Assembly: GCA_947685225.1 (NCBI GenBank) | Contig: CANTUV010000008.1 | Location: forward strand, 30,558,001-30,622,000 | Reading direction: 5' to 3' | Origin: Garcia nutans | Lineage: Eukaryota; Streptophyta; Magnoliopsida; Malpighiales; Euphorbiaceae | Length of the DNA: 64,000 bases | Part shown: piece by piece, positions 19,404 through 30,476 of the stretch | Layout of the letters: every line of letters starts with the position of its first letter | Position numbering within the stretch: position 1 is the stretch's first letter | The notes under the pieces: generated by a model | What the model was told of the DNA's origin: nothing | The model's input: the letters and a program-made list of their open reading frames with translations, nothing else | Databases searched by the model: none | Program-made: the position numbers and the translations under genes

Positions 19404-21411
19404 CCTAAACTCAACTCGGTTTAGCTAAACTCTCTGGTTCTACCCTGTCACCTGCGCGATGAACCACAATCGCGGTAAGCCAATGGCTTAGTGGTACAAA
19501 CCACAATAACAATATGCTTTAATGCAATGCCAATGTCACACATTTCAACCATAAAGACAATATTCATAAATGATATATTAATATTTTTCCATAACACTAC
19601 ATTTCATTATCTTATTCAATTATTTCACCATTCATGAATCACATTGAAAAAAAGACAAGCATGGGCCCAAAAGACACTAATATGTTATTCAAAGTTCAGA
19701 GTTAATGCTTTGGTCCATAATCACAATCATCAAGCCCGTAGGTGATACATATATATATCTATCCATGGATAGTGTAACAGACCCAGTCTCTTAGACCTCA
19801 ACCCGGCTAGACCCAAGGGCCCCAGTATCTTGGTCCTCAACCCGGCTAGACTGTTACTATTTTTGAGGCTTACGACCCAGTCTTTTCACCCCAAAAATGT
19901 CATATTTCACATTTTTCAGCTGGACTCGGCTTACGACCCGATCTTTTCACCTATCCAGCGAATCATAGGCATGCCGTCGAACCTAGAACTCTGAAAATTG
20001 AATTACATATTAAGCACACAATTATTTCATTTATTTCTTTATCATCCTCTTTCTCAATTCATTTCTCATTTCATATTCCATAATCAAATAGGCAACCATG
20101 CCCCAATTATTTTATTTGCACTATCATAGCCAACAACAATGGCTTCACATCTCATCATATCTCAATTCACATTAAAGCAATTCATCATTAAAGTATACAT
20201 AACCAAATGCATTGAACATACATTTTGAATGATCATCATATCTTTCACATTATGCAAATCATAACATTAATCAAATGTATTAACAATGAATTATATTACT
20301 CAACACATTTACAATCAAATGTGTTAAGCCTCAAAATCATGTAAATGTATGCAACCATGTAAGTTTGTACTTATCTCAAGAACAACTCACACCAATCTAT
20401 ACACTTCCTCTTCCAAGAATTCTTCACTACTAGGGTTAGGGCAACTCAACCTAATTCAAAAGGAATAATACACACTTATTTAAACATACACATGAATTCC
20501 AATACAATTATTTACCTACTAGCCTCATACTAGACCCATGGATCACAAATTACAAACCAAAACCACTAACTAGGGCCCACGGTTGTGGCCTCACAAACCC
20601 CCACGGTCGTGGGTTAGAAAACGAATCTGTCCAATTTGCTTAACACCCCACGGTCGTGGCATCCAAAATGCTTCTGTTTTGGACCAAACTCATGTATTCT
20701 ATGCTTTCAACTTTATTAAACACAAACATCTTGAAGATCTACAAAAATAATTGATCAAACTCACAACATACATCAACTACCAATTCAAAACCATAACATA
20801 AACACAACTCTTACTCTTCCATTCAACTCCAAAATCACAATCAACTAAATCCAATACTCTCAAACACACCACAATCAAACATACTCATACTATCCACAAT
20901 CAATCATCAAACTCAAATACAACTTAAAATAAAACAAGGAAATCAAGTGGAAACTTACCAAAGTTGATGAAATTTCTTAGATTTCCCACTTGATCACTTG
21001 AAATCTCCTTCAATTTTGAGCTTGGAAAATATTCAAAAACTCTCTTCTCTCTTGCTTTGGATGGCCGGCCAAGAAGGAAAAGAAAAGAAGAAGAAAAAGA
21101 AAAATAGCCAAGTTAAACACTACTAACCACTTATACCTTCTTTTAAAATCCACCAAGCAAAAATAATATTAAAATAATCTAAATATCCTCTTCCACTCAT
21201 TAATCTAATTTCCTATTAATTAACTTAAAATAAATAAATTTATCTTCTTTTGACTTCCATTAGTTTGACTTGTATATGTTATATATATCACTATATATAC
21301 AACATATACACTCTTCCTTTACCTCTTTCTCTTTCCATTACACATATACATTTAATCCAAATACAACAATAAATATTCCAAAACTTTTAGGATATACTTT
21401 AGGATATTACA
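19404..21411 (-). repeat. Tek-B 3' LTR, truncated
   Basis: On the plus strand it begins inside the LTR at about CTAAACTCAACTCGG and ends TTAGGATATTACA. Compared with 53348-55713 about 330 bases are missing at the left (the LTR's 3' end), where unidentified or organelle sequence takes over. The rest matches closely by eye. The short frame at 21270-21455 is LTR sequence. Confidence 0.82.
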
Positions 21412-21502
21412 ATTCTCTTCCTCTAAAAAGAAATTTCATCCTCGAAATTACCTGATAACAAGTCTGAAATAGTTGAGGATACTAATCCCGCATCGCTTGT
21501 TC
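21412..21502 (-). pseudogene. Tek-B polypurine tract and chromodomain end
   Basis: Minus strand reads through the end of the integrase chromodomain to a stop, then AGAGGAAGAGAAT next to the LTR (polypurine tract). It continues at 38159 across Tek-A, with TGTTC present on both sides. Confidence 0.8.
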
Positions 21503-23683
21503 TATAATATCCCAATGTATGCCCTAGAAGTTTTGAATATTATTGTTGTTTTAATTGGATTGAATGTATATGTTAATTTGAAAGAGAAAAGAATTTTAAA
21601 AGAAAGTGTATATGTTGTATATATGGTTGTATAAATAACATATACATAAGTCAAATGGATGGTCAAAGGAAGAGGATATTTATTTGTTATGTGTGAAATT
21701 ACTAAAAAGGGCATATAAGTGAAAAGAAGTTAAGTTAAATGGATGAGGGCATTTAAGTAATTATCTTGTTAGAATTGCTTGGTGGAGATTTAAAGAAGAA
21801 GAGAAGTTTGACTTGTCTTCATTTTCTTTTCTTTTCATTTGAGTGGCCGGCTACCAAAGGAAAAAGAGAGCAAGAAAGGTGTTTTAATTTCTAAAATCAA
21901 ATTGAAGGAATTTTCAAGGGATTAAGTGGAAATCCAAGAAGTTTTATTATTTTGGTAAGTTCTTTCTCTTGATTTCTTTTGTTATTTTAAGTTGTTGGTA
22001 AGTTTGATTGTTGATTTTTGGAAGTAAGGTTGTGTTGATTGTTATATGTTGGAATATGTTTGATTAAATTGATTGTGGTATTTGTTTTGAATGAGAAATA
22101 AAAAGATGAGTTGTTGTTAGTTTTGAAAGAGTAAGAGTGATGTTGATTTTAGGGTTTTGAGTTGGTAAGTGTTGTTAATGTTAAGTTTGGTTGAATATTT
22201 TCATAGATCTTCATGTTGGTTGTGTTTGTTGGAGTTGTAAGCATTAAACATGTGATTTTGGTCGAAGGCAGTAGCATTCTAGATGCCACGCCCGTAGCCC
22301 TTTGGTGCCATGGCCGTGGAGGTGTTGGATAATTTGGACAGATTTGGTTTCTACCCCACGCCCGTGGGGGTTGGGGTGGCCACGGCCGTGGGCTATAATG
22401 TGTGTTGTTGGATTGTTAATTATGATCTAAAGGTCTAAGAGGAGGTTAACAAGTGATAAATTGTATTGGAATTGATAGGGTTCATCATTGTTTTGGTTTA
22501 GGTTGTGAAGAAGGTGAATTGTCCTAATTTGAGAAGTGAAGAGTTCTTGGAAATAAGAAGTGTATAGAGTTGTTTAAGTGTTGCATAAGGTAAGTACAAA
22601 CCTTGCATTGTTGCATACATTCATATGATGTTGAAATTGAACATACATTTGATGATATTGATGATGCATATGAATAATATTATGTTGTATAAAATGTGAG
22701 ACATAATGTGAACATGGATGATGTATATGAATTACTTTGATGTTAGTATATATTACAATGATGAAAGTGAAATGAGAAATGGAATTGAGAAAGTAATGTT
22801 TAATGATATAAATGAATGAACCTATCTACCTCCTGCGGAACCATGCGGACCCATTGTGTTGGGCAACCGAACTTGGACTATCGACCTGGTTGGGTGAAGG
22901 TTCAATACAGTCAGTATTATACGTACCTATCTGCCTCTTGCGGAACCATGCGGACCCAATGGATTGGGCAACCAAACTTGGACTACCGACCTGGTTGGGG
23001 GAAGGTTCGTTACTGATAGTCTTATACGTGCTTATCTGCCTCCTGCGGACCCCTGGGATTGGCAGTGGCCTGAGGCCCAGTGGGCAACCGACCTGGTTGG
23101 GGGAAAGTTCGTATATGAAGCCATAGTTGTTGGCTATATTGATAAACTTTGAATAAGTAAAATAAATGATGATATAATTATTGAATTAATGAAATGTATA
23201 TTTATAAGTATGATCCTTATTGATTGAATGTATGACATTGATATTGATATTGCATATTATCATTGTGGTTTGTACTACTGAGTTGTGGCTCAGTGCGATT
23301 GTGATTTATCGCGCAGGTGATAGAGTTGAGATGGAGGATTCCTCTAGACGTAGTTGAATTTGTTTTGATTGTGACGAGTTGGATTAGAGCTTAAAGATCA
23401 GAGAGTGAAGCTGCCATTCATGTATATATTTCATATTTTGTAACTTTAATGTTTAATGTATTTGTACTTGTAAATTTGGATATAACTTCCGTTGTGTATT
23501 AAATAAACATTTTTATCCATTGTGTCTTATGATTTTCACTTAAACATTTGGTATTTCTTTAATTTTTATTTTATTCTAAATGTGAGTTGTATATTTGTAA
23601 AGTGTGGCATTTCTATATTTAGTATACGTATATTACGATCGTATAAGCATGCTGTGTACGTATACGGATATAGGGGTGTTACA
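21503..23683 (+). repeat. Tek-A 5' LTR
   Basis: Starts TATAATATCCCAATG (first G changed to A relative to the 3' LTR's TGTAATATCCC) and ends GGGTGTTACA. It contains a TATA-like TATAAATA at about 21630, several GC-rich CACGGCCGTGG palindromes at 22280-22395 and three tandem units of about 105 bases at 22815-23120 with the phrase CTGCGGAACCATGCGGACCC. The overlapping frames at 22812-23152 come from these repeats and are not genes. Confidence 0.92.
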
Positions 23684-23690
23684 ATTATTT

Positions 23691-23703
23691 TGGTATCAGA
23701 GCC
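23691..23703 (+). other. Tek-A primer-binding site
   Basis: TGGTATCAGAGCC, complementary to the 3' end of initiator tRNA-Met, lies seven bases after the LTR. Minus-strand DNA synthesis would start here. The same site is found inverted in Tek-B and Tek-C. Confidence 0.85.
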
Positions 23704-23854
23704 TAGGTTTGAGATTCTCAACCTAGGACAAGTGTAAGAAAAAGAATATTTTGATTTTAAAAAGGTTGGTTTTGAAATAAAATACATGTTTGGTATTGGC
23801 AGTCTCTGATCTTTAATGAAGGGTATTCTGCTGTATTTGCAGATATAGGTTATA

Positions 23855-25095
23855 ATGGATCCTCATTCACATCAATCTGTTGAGGGAAGTGCTGAGAGTA
23901 TAGCTCTTGATGATGGTAGAGATGGAGCTAGAGTGGATAGAACTAGAGAGGCCCCTGTTTCTGTGTCAGGGAGACCAGCTGGTGAGGAGGTTCCGCCAGT
24001 TTGGCTTAGGCATATGGTTGATATATTGAGGCAGGCACCAGTGCCACCACCACCACAGCCAATGGTACCAGTGAGACACTACGATAAATTAAGAAAGTAT
24101 GGAGCAGAGGATTTTCTGGGTACTATTGATCCAGCGGTAGCTGAGCAGTGGCTAGATAAGGTACAAAGAATCTTCATTCAGTTGCAAGCCACTCCAGAAG
24201 AAAAATTTGATTATGCCAGATCATTGCTACAGAAGGATGCATATGATTGGTGGTGGAAGACAGTGCCCCATGCTATGAATGATCCACCAACATTGTCCTA
24301 CAGTGATTTCCTACGGGAATTTGAATTGAAATATACTCCGAGGGAGTATAAAGATATGAAGAAGATGGAGTTTCTGACTTTGAGGCAAGATCACCGATCT
24401 GTGACAGAGTATGAGCTAGAGTTCATCCGGTTGAGCCATTATGACAGGGGGATTATTTCTGATGAGATCGACCGGTGTAGAAGGTTTGAGGAGGGGTTGA
24501 GACCCTCAATTATGTGTATTGTGGCTGGCTCTAGATATCAGGACTTCCCTCAGCTTGTCGGAGCGGCCAGAGGTGTGGAGAGAGCTCAAGGTTTAGCAGC
24601 AGCTACTTCTGAAGAAGAGATCAGGGTTAGAAGGCCCCAGTTTGAGGCATAGTCTTCATCTGTGAAAAGAGGTAGGGGAAGTTTTGTTCCCAGGATCAGT
24701 CAGAGTCACAAGCAGGCTGGTAGGTCAGTTCAGTTTCAGAGACAGAGATCTAGACCTACAGCTTCAGTAACGAGTGCTCCTACGCCGGTAGTTCAAAGAT
24801 CCACTCCACCTGTGTGTGCTCAGTGTGGGGGTTTTCATAGAGGTTTTTGTTGGAAGAATAGTGGACCAGCTGTGTGCTTCAGATGTGGATCTCCTGATCA
24901 TTTTATTAGAGAGTGTCCAGAGATGCAAGAGCAGAGGCCAGCAGATTCTGCAGTTTCTCGACTTAGTGTTAGAGGTGGTCGAGGGGGCAGAAGTTTCAGC
25001 AGAGGGGGTAAACCTGGGTATAGTCAGAGAGGATCTTCATCCAGGGATACTAGACCAGATGAGGCTGGGCCTTCTCAACGAGTGTATTTGATGCA
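23855..25095 (+). pseudogene. gag: Tek-A gag with CCHC zinc knuckle, one stop
   Basis: Starts MDPHSHQSVEGSAESIA at 23855. The N-terminal part is proline-rich (about residues 30-75). The gag domain follows (about residues 95-200: AVAEQWLDKVQRIFIQLQ, TLSYSDFLREFELKYTPREY). A TAG at 24651 replaces the Gly codon of relatives. After it the basic nucleocapsid part continues, with a CCHC knuckle CFRCGSPDHFIREC (24875-24916). It binds element RNA in the particle. A duplicated Trp (DWWWK) also differs from Tek-C and Tek-D. Confidence 0.9.
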
Positions 25096-25735
25096 AAGAC
25101 AACCTGATGCTTCTGCAGTTATTGCTGGTACTTTCTCTTTATTTGGCATTTCAGTTCTTGCTTTAATTGATCCAGGCTCTACTCATTCATATATTAGTGC
25201 ATCTGTTTTACCTGTGTCTAATTGCATGCTGAGTCCCTAGGATTTGATGTGTTGGTGACAAATCCGCTAGGGCATAGTGTGATTGTTAGCAAGGTGCACC
25301 GAGATAGTGCAGTTGTGGTGCAAGGTGAGGAGTTTCGTGGAGATTTGATTGAAATGCCTTTTAAAGAGTATGATTTGATTTTGGGTATGGACTGGTTGTC
25401 CGGACATGGAGCTGTGGTAGATTGTCAAAAGAAATGTGTCACTTTGAGAACTAGTGATGGGAGGAGTGTGATGGTGTCCAGTGAGCAGAGACAGATTGCA
25501 TGTTTGTTTATATCAGCTGTAACAGCTAGAAGGTTGATTAAAAAAGGGTGTGATGCTTACCTTGCTCATGTTGTGGATACTAGAGTAAGGGGTTCTCAAA
25601 TTGATGATATAACCACAGTGGTAGATTTTCCAGACGTTTTCCAGAGGAGTTGCCAGGGTTGCCCCTGAGAGAGAGGTTGAGTTTGGTATCGAATTATTAC
25701 CCGGTACCACTCCCATCTCTATCACTCTTTATCGC
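25096..25735 (+). pseudogene. Tek-A protease, frameshifted
   Basis: Retropepsin-like protease: the catalytic motif is LIDPGSTHSYIS (about 25163-25198), and the domain ends near DLILGMDWLSGHGAVVDC. A one-base loss at about 25215 shifts the frame (NCMLSP and stop at 25238), and the frame resumes at 25222-25668. A second loss near 25635-25665 (DVFQRSC in place of DVFPEEL) ends the frame again before RT. Confidence 0.88.
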
Positions 25736-26935
25736 ATGGCACCTGCTGAATTGAGAGAATTGAAAGTGCAGTTACAGGAGTTGTTGGATAAAGGATTTAT
25801 TCGCCCCAGTGTTTCTCCTTGGGGAGCTCCTGTGTTATTTGTGAAAAAGAAGGATGGTACCATGAGGTTATGCATTGATTATAGGCAATTGAACAAAATG
25901 ACTATTAAGAATAAATATCCTTTGCCTAGAATTGATGATCTCTTTGATCAACTAAAGGGAGCAGCAGTGTTTTCCAAGATTGATTTGAGATCAGGGTACC
26001 ATCAGTTGAGGGTTAGAGCTGAAGATGTTTCTAAGACAGCTTTCCGCACCAGGTATGGGCATTATGAGTTTTTAGTAATGCCTTTTGGATTAACGAATGC
26101 ACCTACAGTTTTTATGGATTTAATGAATAGGGTGTTCAGGCCCTATTTGGATCAATTTGTGGTGGTTTTCATTGATGATATCTTAGTGTATTCGTGTAAT
26201 GAAGAGGAGCATGACAAACATCTACGGATTGTGTTGCAGATCTTGAGAGAAAAGCAATTGTATGCTAAGTTGTCGAAGTGTGAGTTTTAGCTTGACCAAG
26301 TGACTTTTCTGGGTCATATAGTTTCAGCAGATGGTATAAGAGTTGATCCAAGTAAAGTTGAAGCTATTTTGAATTGGAGTCCACCAAAGTCTGTAACTGA
26401 AGTTAGAAGTTTTCTGGGTTTGGCAGGTTATTACCAGCGGTTTGTGAAAGGTTTTTCTTTGATAGCTGCTCCACTCACCAGATTACTTCGAAAGGGAGTT
26501 AGATTCGTGTGGACAGATCAGTGTCAGGCTAGTTTTGAGTAGTTGAAAGAAATGTTAACTCAAGCGCCTGTTCTTACTTTACCTGTGGAAGATAAACCAT
26601 ATGTGATCTACAGTGATGCTTCACATAGTGGTTTGGGTTGTGTTTTGATGCAAGAGGGTAAAGTTATAGCTTATGCTTCTCGACAGTTGAAGTCGCATGA
26701 ACTTAACTATCTGACTCATGATTTGGAGTTGGCGGCCATAGTGTTTGCTTTAAAGCTTTGGCGACACTACTTGTTTGGAGAGAAGTGTTTCATATACACT
26801 GATCATAAGAGTTTAAAATATTTGGGGGTTCAGAGAGAGCTTAATCTGCGATAGAGGCAATGGTTGGAATTAATTAAAGATTATGATTGCTTGATTGATT
26901 ATCATCCCGGTAAGGCAAATGTTGTGGCTGATGCC
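25736..26935 (+). pseudogene. Tek-A reverse transcriptase and RNase H, three nonsense codons
   Basis: RT motifs: MRLCIDYRQLNKMT, KIDLRSGYHQLRV, FLVMPFGLTNAPT and the catalytic FIDDILVYS (26168-26194). RNase H: VIYSDASHSGLGCVLMQEGK, TDHKSLKYL. Interruptions are TAG at 26288 (TGG in relatives), TAG at 26540 (CAG in relatives) and TAG at 26852 (CAG in relatives). Apart from these the frame is continuous, so the copy is structurally near-complete. Confidence 0.92.
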
Positions 26936-28273
26936 TTGAGTCGGAAGTCTTTGGCAGGATTGACTGTCTATTTGCTCTCGTTGCTTGTTGAGTTGAGAAC
27001 GTTGCATGCTAGATTTGCATCCTGTGATGATGGTGCATTATTAGCTCAATTGCAGTTGAGGCCAGTATTATTAGATCAGATTAAGGAGGCTCAGTTGGCT
27101 GATGAGAAAATCCAAAAGATTGTTTCAGATTGTCAAAAAGGAGAGAGCAGAGATTTTCTTGTGAAAGGTGATGGTAGGCTTTGGTTTAAGGACAGATTAT
27201 ATGTACCTGATGATGCTAATTTGAAAAGGATTATTTTAGAAGAAGCACACCAGTCAATTTTTGCTATGCATCCGGGCAATACGAAGATGTACCATGATTT
27301 GAAACAACACTACTGATGGTCTGGTTTAAAGAGAGACATAGCAGAATTTGTGTCTAAATGTCTCACCTGTCAGAAGGTAAAAGCAGAGCATCAAGTTCCA
27401 ACCGGGTTGCTTCAACCTTTAGCAGTGCCTGAATGGAAATGAAAGAGAGTAACCATGGATTTTATATCTGGTTTTCCATTGACTCAGAGAAAACATGATG
27501 CTATTTGGGTGATTGTTGATAGGTTGACAAAGACAGCTCATTTTCTTCCGGTTCGAATGGATTATTCTCTTGAGAAGTTGGCTGAGCTGTATATTAGTAA
27601 AATAGTGAAGTTGCATGGAGTCCCTACTTCTTTAGTGTCTGATCGAGATCCTAGATTTACTTCAAGGTTCTAGAAGAGTTTACAGAGTGCTTTGGGTTCT
27701 CGATTGCATTTTAGCACTGCATTTCATCCACAGACCGATGGGCAGTCAGAGAGAGTGATACAGATTATTGAGGATATGTTAAGAAGCTGTGTCATTGATT
27801 TTTCTGGAAGTTGGGACAGATTTTTACCACTTGTGGAATTTGCTTATAACAATAGTCATCAATCTAGTATTAGAATGGCACCATTTGAGGCATTGTATGG
27901 TAGACGGTGTAGAACGCCTTTATGTTGGAATGAAACTGGTGAAGGTAAGTTAATTGGTCCTGATTTGATTAAGGAAACTGAGGAAAAAGTGAAAATGATT
28001 CGGGATAGATTAAAAACAGCTTCAGACCGACAGAAATCTTATTCGGATCTAAAGAGGAGAGACATTGAGTATAAGGTGGGAGATAAAGTATTTTTGAAAG
28101 TATCTCCTTGGAAAAAGATTCTGAGATTTGGTCGAAGAGGGAAACTGAGTCCTCATTTTATTGTACCGTATGAAGTTTTAGAAAGAGTGGGACCAGTTGC
28201 TTATCGTCTTGCTTTGCCACCTGAATTGGATAGAATCCATAATGTCTTTCATGTTTCTATGTTAAGAAGGTAT
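26936..28273 (+). pseudogene. Tek-A integrase, split by the CACTA element
   Basis: After a linker (26936-27250) comes the H2C2 zinc-binding part (MHPGNTKMYHDLKQHY to CLTCQKVKAEH, about 27265-27385). The core has catalytic Asp in MDFISGFP (about 27456), Asp in VSDRDPRF (about 27635) and Glu in TDGQSERVIQ (about 27745). Nonsense codons are TGA at 27314 and 27440 and TAG at 27671, all in place of Trp (TGG) in relatives. The frame then runs clean to YEVLERVGPVAYRLALPP and VFHVSMLRRY, where the CACTA element enters after TAT. The chromodomain continues at 35693. Confidence 0.9.
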
Positions 28274-29335
28274 CACTACAAAAATATTCGGCATTTGCGA
28301 CAGAAATCTGCGACAGACATGTTTCCGTCGCAAATTTGCTACGGATCTGCGACGGATTTGCGACGGAAGGACAAGTCAGAGGAATTTTGAGAAATTGGTC
28401 GCAAATCCGTTGCAAATCCGTCGCAGATCTGCGACGAAAATCATTCCGTCGCAAATAATCATCGCAAAAGTTGACGCGAAAACTTGGCGCGAGAGAGAAA
28501 ACACTAAATAACCAATTTGCAACGGAGATCTGCTACCGTCTATTGCCGTCGCAAATTTCACTATAAAAATATTCGAAATTTTGCGACGGAAATCTGCGAC
28601 GGACATGTTTCCGTCGCAAATTTGCTACGGATCTGCGACGGATTTGCGACGGAAGGACGAGTCGGAGGAATTTTGAGAAATTGGTCGCAAATCCGTCGCA
28701 AATAATCGTCGCAAAAGTTGGCGCGGAAACTTGGCGCGAGAGAGAAAACACTAAAAAACCAATTTGCAACGGAGATCTACTACCGTCTATTGCCGTCGCA
28801 AATTTCACTATAAAAATATTCGGAATTTTGCGACGGAAATCTGCGACGGACATGTTTCCGTGGCAAATTTGCTACGGATCTGCGACGGATTTGCGACGGA
28901 AGGACGAGTCGGAGGAATTTTGAGAAATTGGTCGCAAATCCGTTGCAAATCCGTCGCAGATCTGCGACGAAAATCATTCCGTCGCAAATAATCGTCGCAA
29001 AAGTTGGCGCGGAAACTTGGCGCGAGAGAGAAAACACTAAAAAACCAATTTGCAACGGAGATCTGCTACCGTCTATTGCCGTCGCAAATTTCACTATAAA
29101 AATATTCGGAATTTTGCGACGGAAATCTGCGACGGACATGTTTCCGTCGCAAATTTGCTACGGATCTGCGACGGATTTGCGACGGAAGGACGAGTCGGAG
29201 GAATTTTGAGAAATTGGTCGCAAATCCGTCGCAGATCTGCGACGAAAATCAGTCCGTCGCAAATAATCATCGCAAAAGTTGGCGCGGAAATTTGCGACGG
29301 ATTTGCAACGCATTTGCGACAGAATAACCAGTTAA
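28274..29335 (+). repeat. CACTA left end: four tandem copies of the terminal region
   Basis: Units start at 28274 (CACTACAAAAATATTCGG), 28559, 28806 and 29092 (the last three CACTATAAAAATATTCG), giving lengths of 285, 247 and 286 bases and a partial fourth. The 247-base unit lacks about 39 bases that contain CGCAGATCTGCGACG. Each unit is filled with TGCGACGGA and its complement. Only the first starts with a perfect CACTACAA end. The short frames on both strands here are by-products of the repeat. Confidence 0.88.
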
Positions 29336-30476
29336 AGTTGAAATGTAGCAATAAAAAAAAGAGAGAAAAATTCATAGTTAAATTTATTAACTGAAATAAT
29401 TTATTTGAAGCAAAATAAGCTAACATTTTGAAACCAAAAAAAAAAGAGCTAATATTCAAATATCAACAAAAAAAAAGAGCCAAATATATCATTTTTTTAA
29501 AAAAAAATAAAAATGGCGTTCTTTTGTGAGAAGATTAGATGACCTAACCCTAAGTTACTCTATTGCCTCTCTCTTCATTTTCTTGCCGTTCTCCATTTCT
29601 ATCTAGTCTCTTCCCTCTTAAGTCTTCTCTGTTGCCCCTATTGTTCTTGGTGTTTTGTCCGTCCATCGTCTTTGCTCAGACATCACCGTCATACTTGCTA
29701 GTGTTTCAATTTTTTTTTTCTGGTTTTCGATTTTCAGGTAAGAAATTGTTCTTGTTCTTTGATCCGAGTAATAATTTTTTGGGTGATTGTTCTTGTCAGA
29801 TGTGTTTATTGTGATTGTGATTGTTCTTGATTATTTGGTGCTTATTTTAATATTTTATTATTTTAATTTTTTTTTCAGTTCTCTGTATAGGTTCATTTTT
29901 TGGTTAATCTTTGCAAGGTTTGCTTATATTCTCTGTTACTGGAATGTCGTTCGTTTCGATTTTGGGAACTTTGCTTCTCCTTCTCATCAAGTTTATGTTT
30001 TAATAAAACAGCAGCCATGAAATCTTGATGGAGTGAGTCTTTGGTGTTTGTGTTTTAAAGAATTGTAGTTTGAGCAACAGTGCTGCTCAGTATTTCCCAT
30101 GGATTAAACAGTGCAATGCATATGTGGTTTCATGTATTTGTTTTGGTTAATCTAGATATGGCTGTGTGCTGAATGCGTCTGTTATGCTTACCTCAATATA
30201 TGATTATTTTGTTTCCTATTAATGCTTTATTATGGAATTCCAATGCGTCTGGTTAAAATTATTTAACACGGATTTGTAAGTGGTGCTTTAGGATGTTTAA
30301 TGTCTCATGAGCATTTTCTAAATTTCTTTTCCTTTCATTTGATGAACTTAGGGCTTGATGTTTAAGTCACTCTTTATTTATTCTGTGATACTTGTGGTGT
30401 TAAAAATGGAACTTAGAAATTTATCTTTTAGGCAATGGCTTTGTAACCATTGCCATTGTTTTTCTCGATTCAGGGT
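29336..30476 (+). other. CACTA interior: AT-rich DNA and probable captured promoter/leader
   Basis: After poly-A-rich sequence (29340-29510) a pyrimidine-rich stretch (29560-29720) resembles a plant 5' leader, followed by GTAAG at about 29738 that could be a first-intron donor. The rest to 30470 is T-rich, like an intron. No protein frame is convincing; the open frames at 29563-30020 have no signature. Confidence 0.4.

Noticed and set aside
22812..23152. Overlapping plus-strand frames as genes
   Set aside because: They follow an LTR tandem repeat whose length keeps frames open, and recur in the 3' LTR.
28257..29459. Many overlapping frames on both strands rich in RRKSA and RSVAN
   Set aside because: They are translations of the GCGACGGA subterminal repeat of the CACTA element in different frames.
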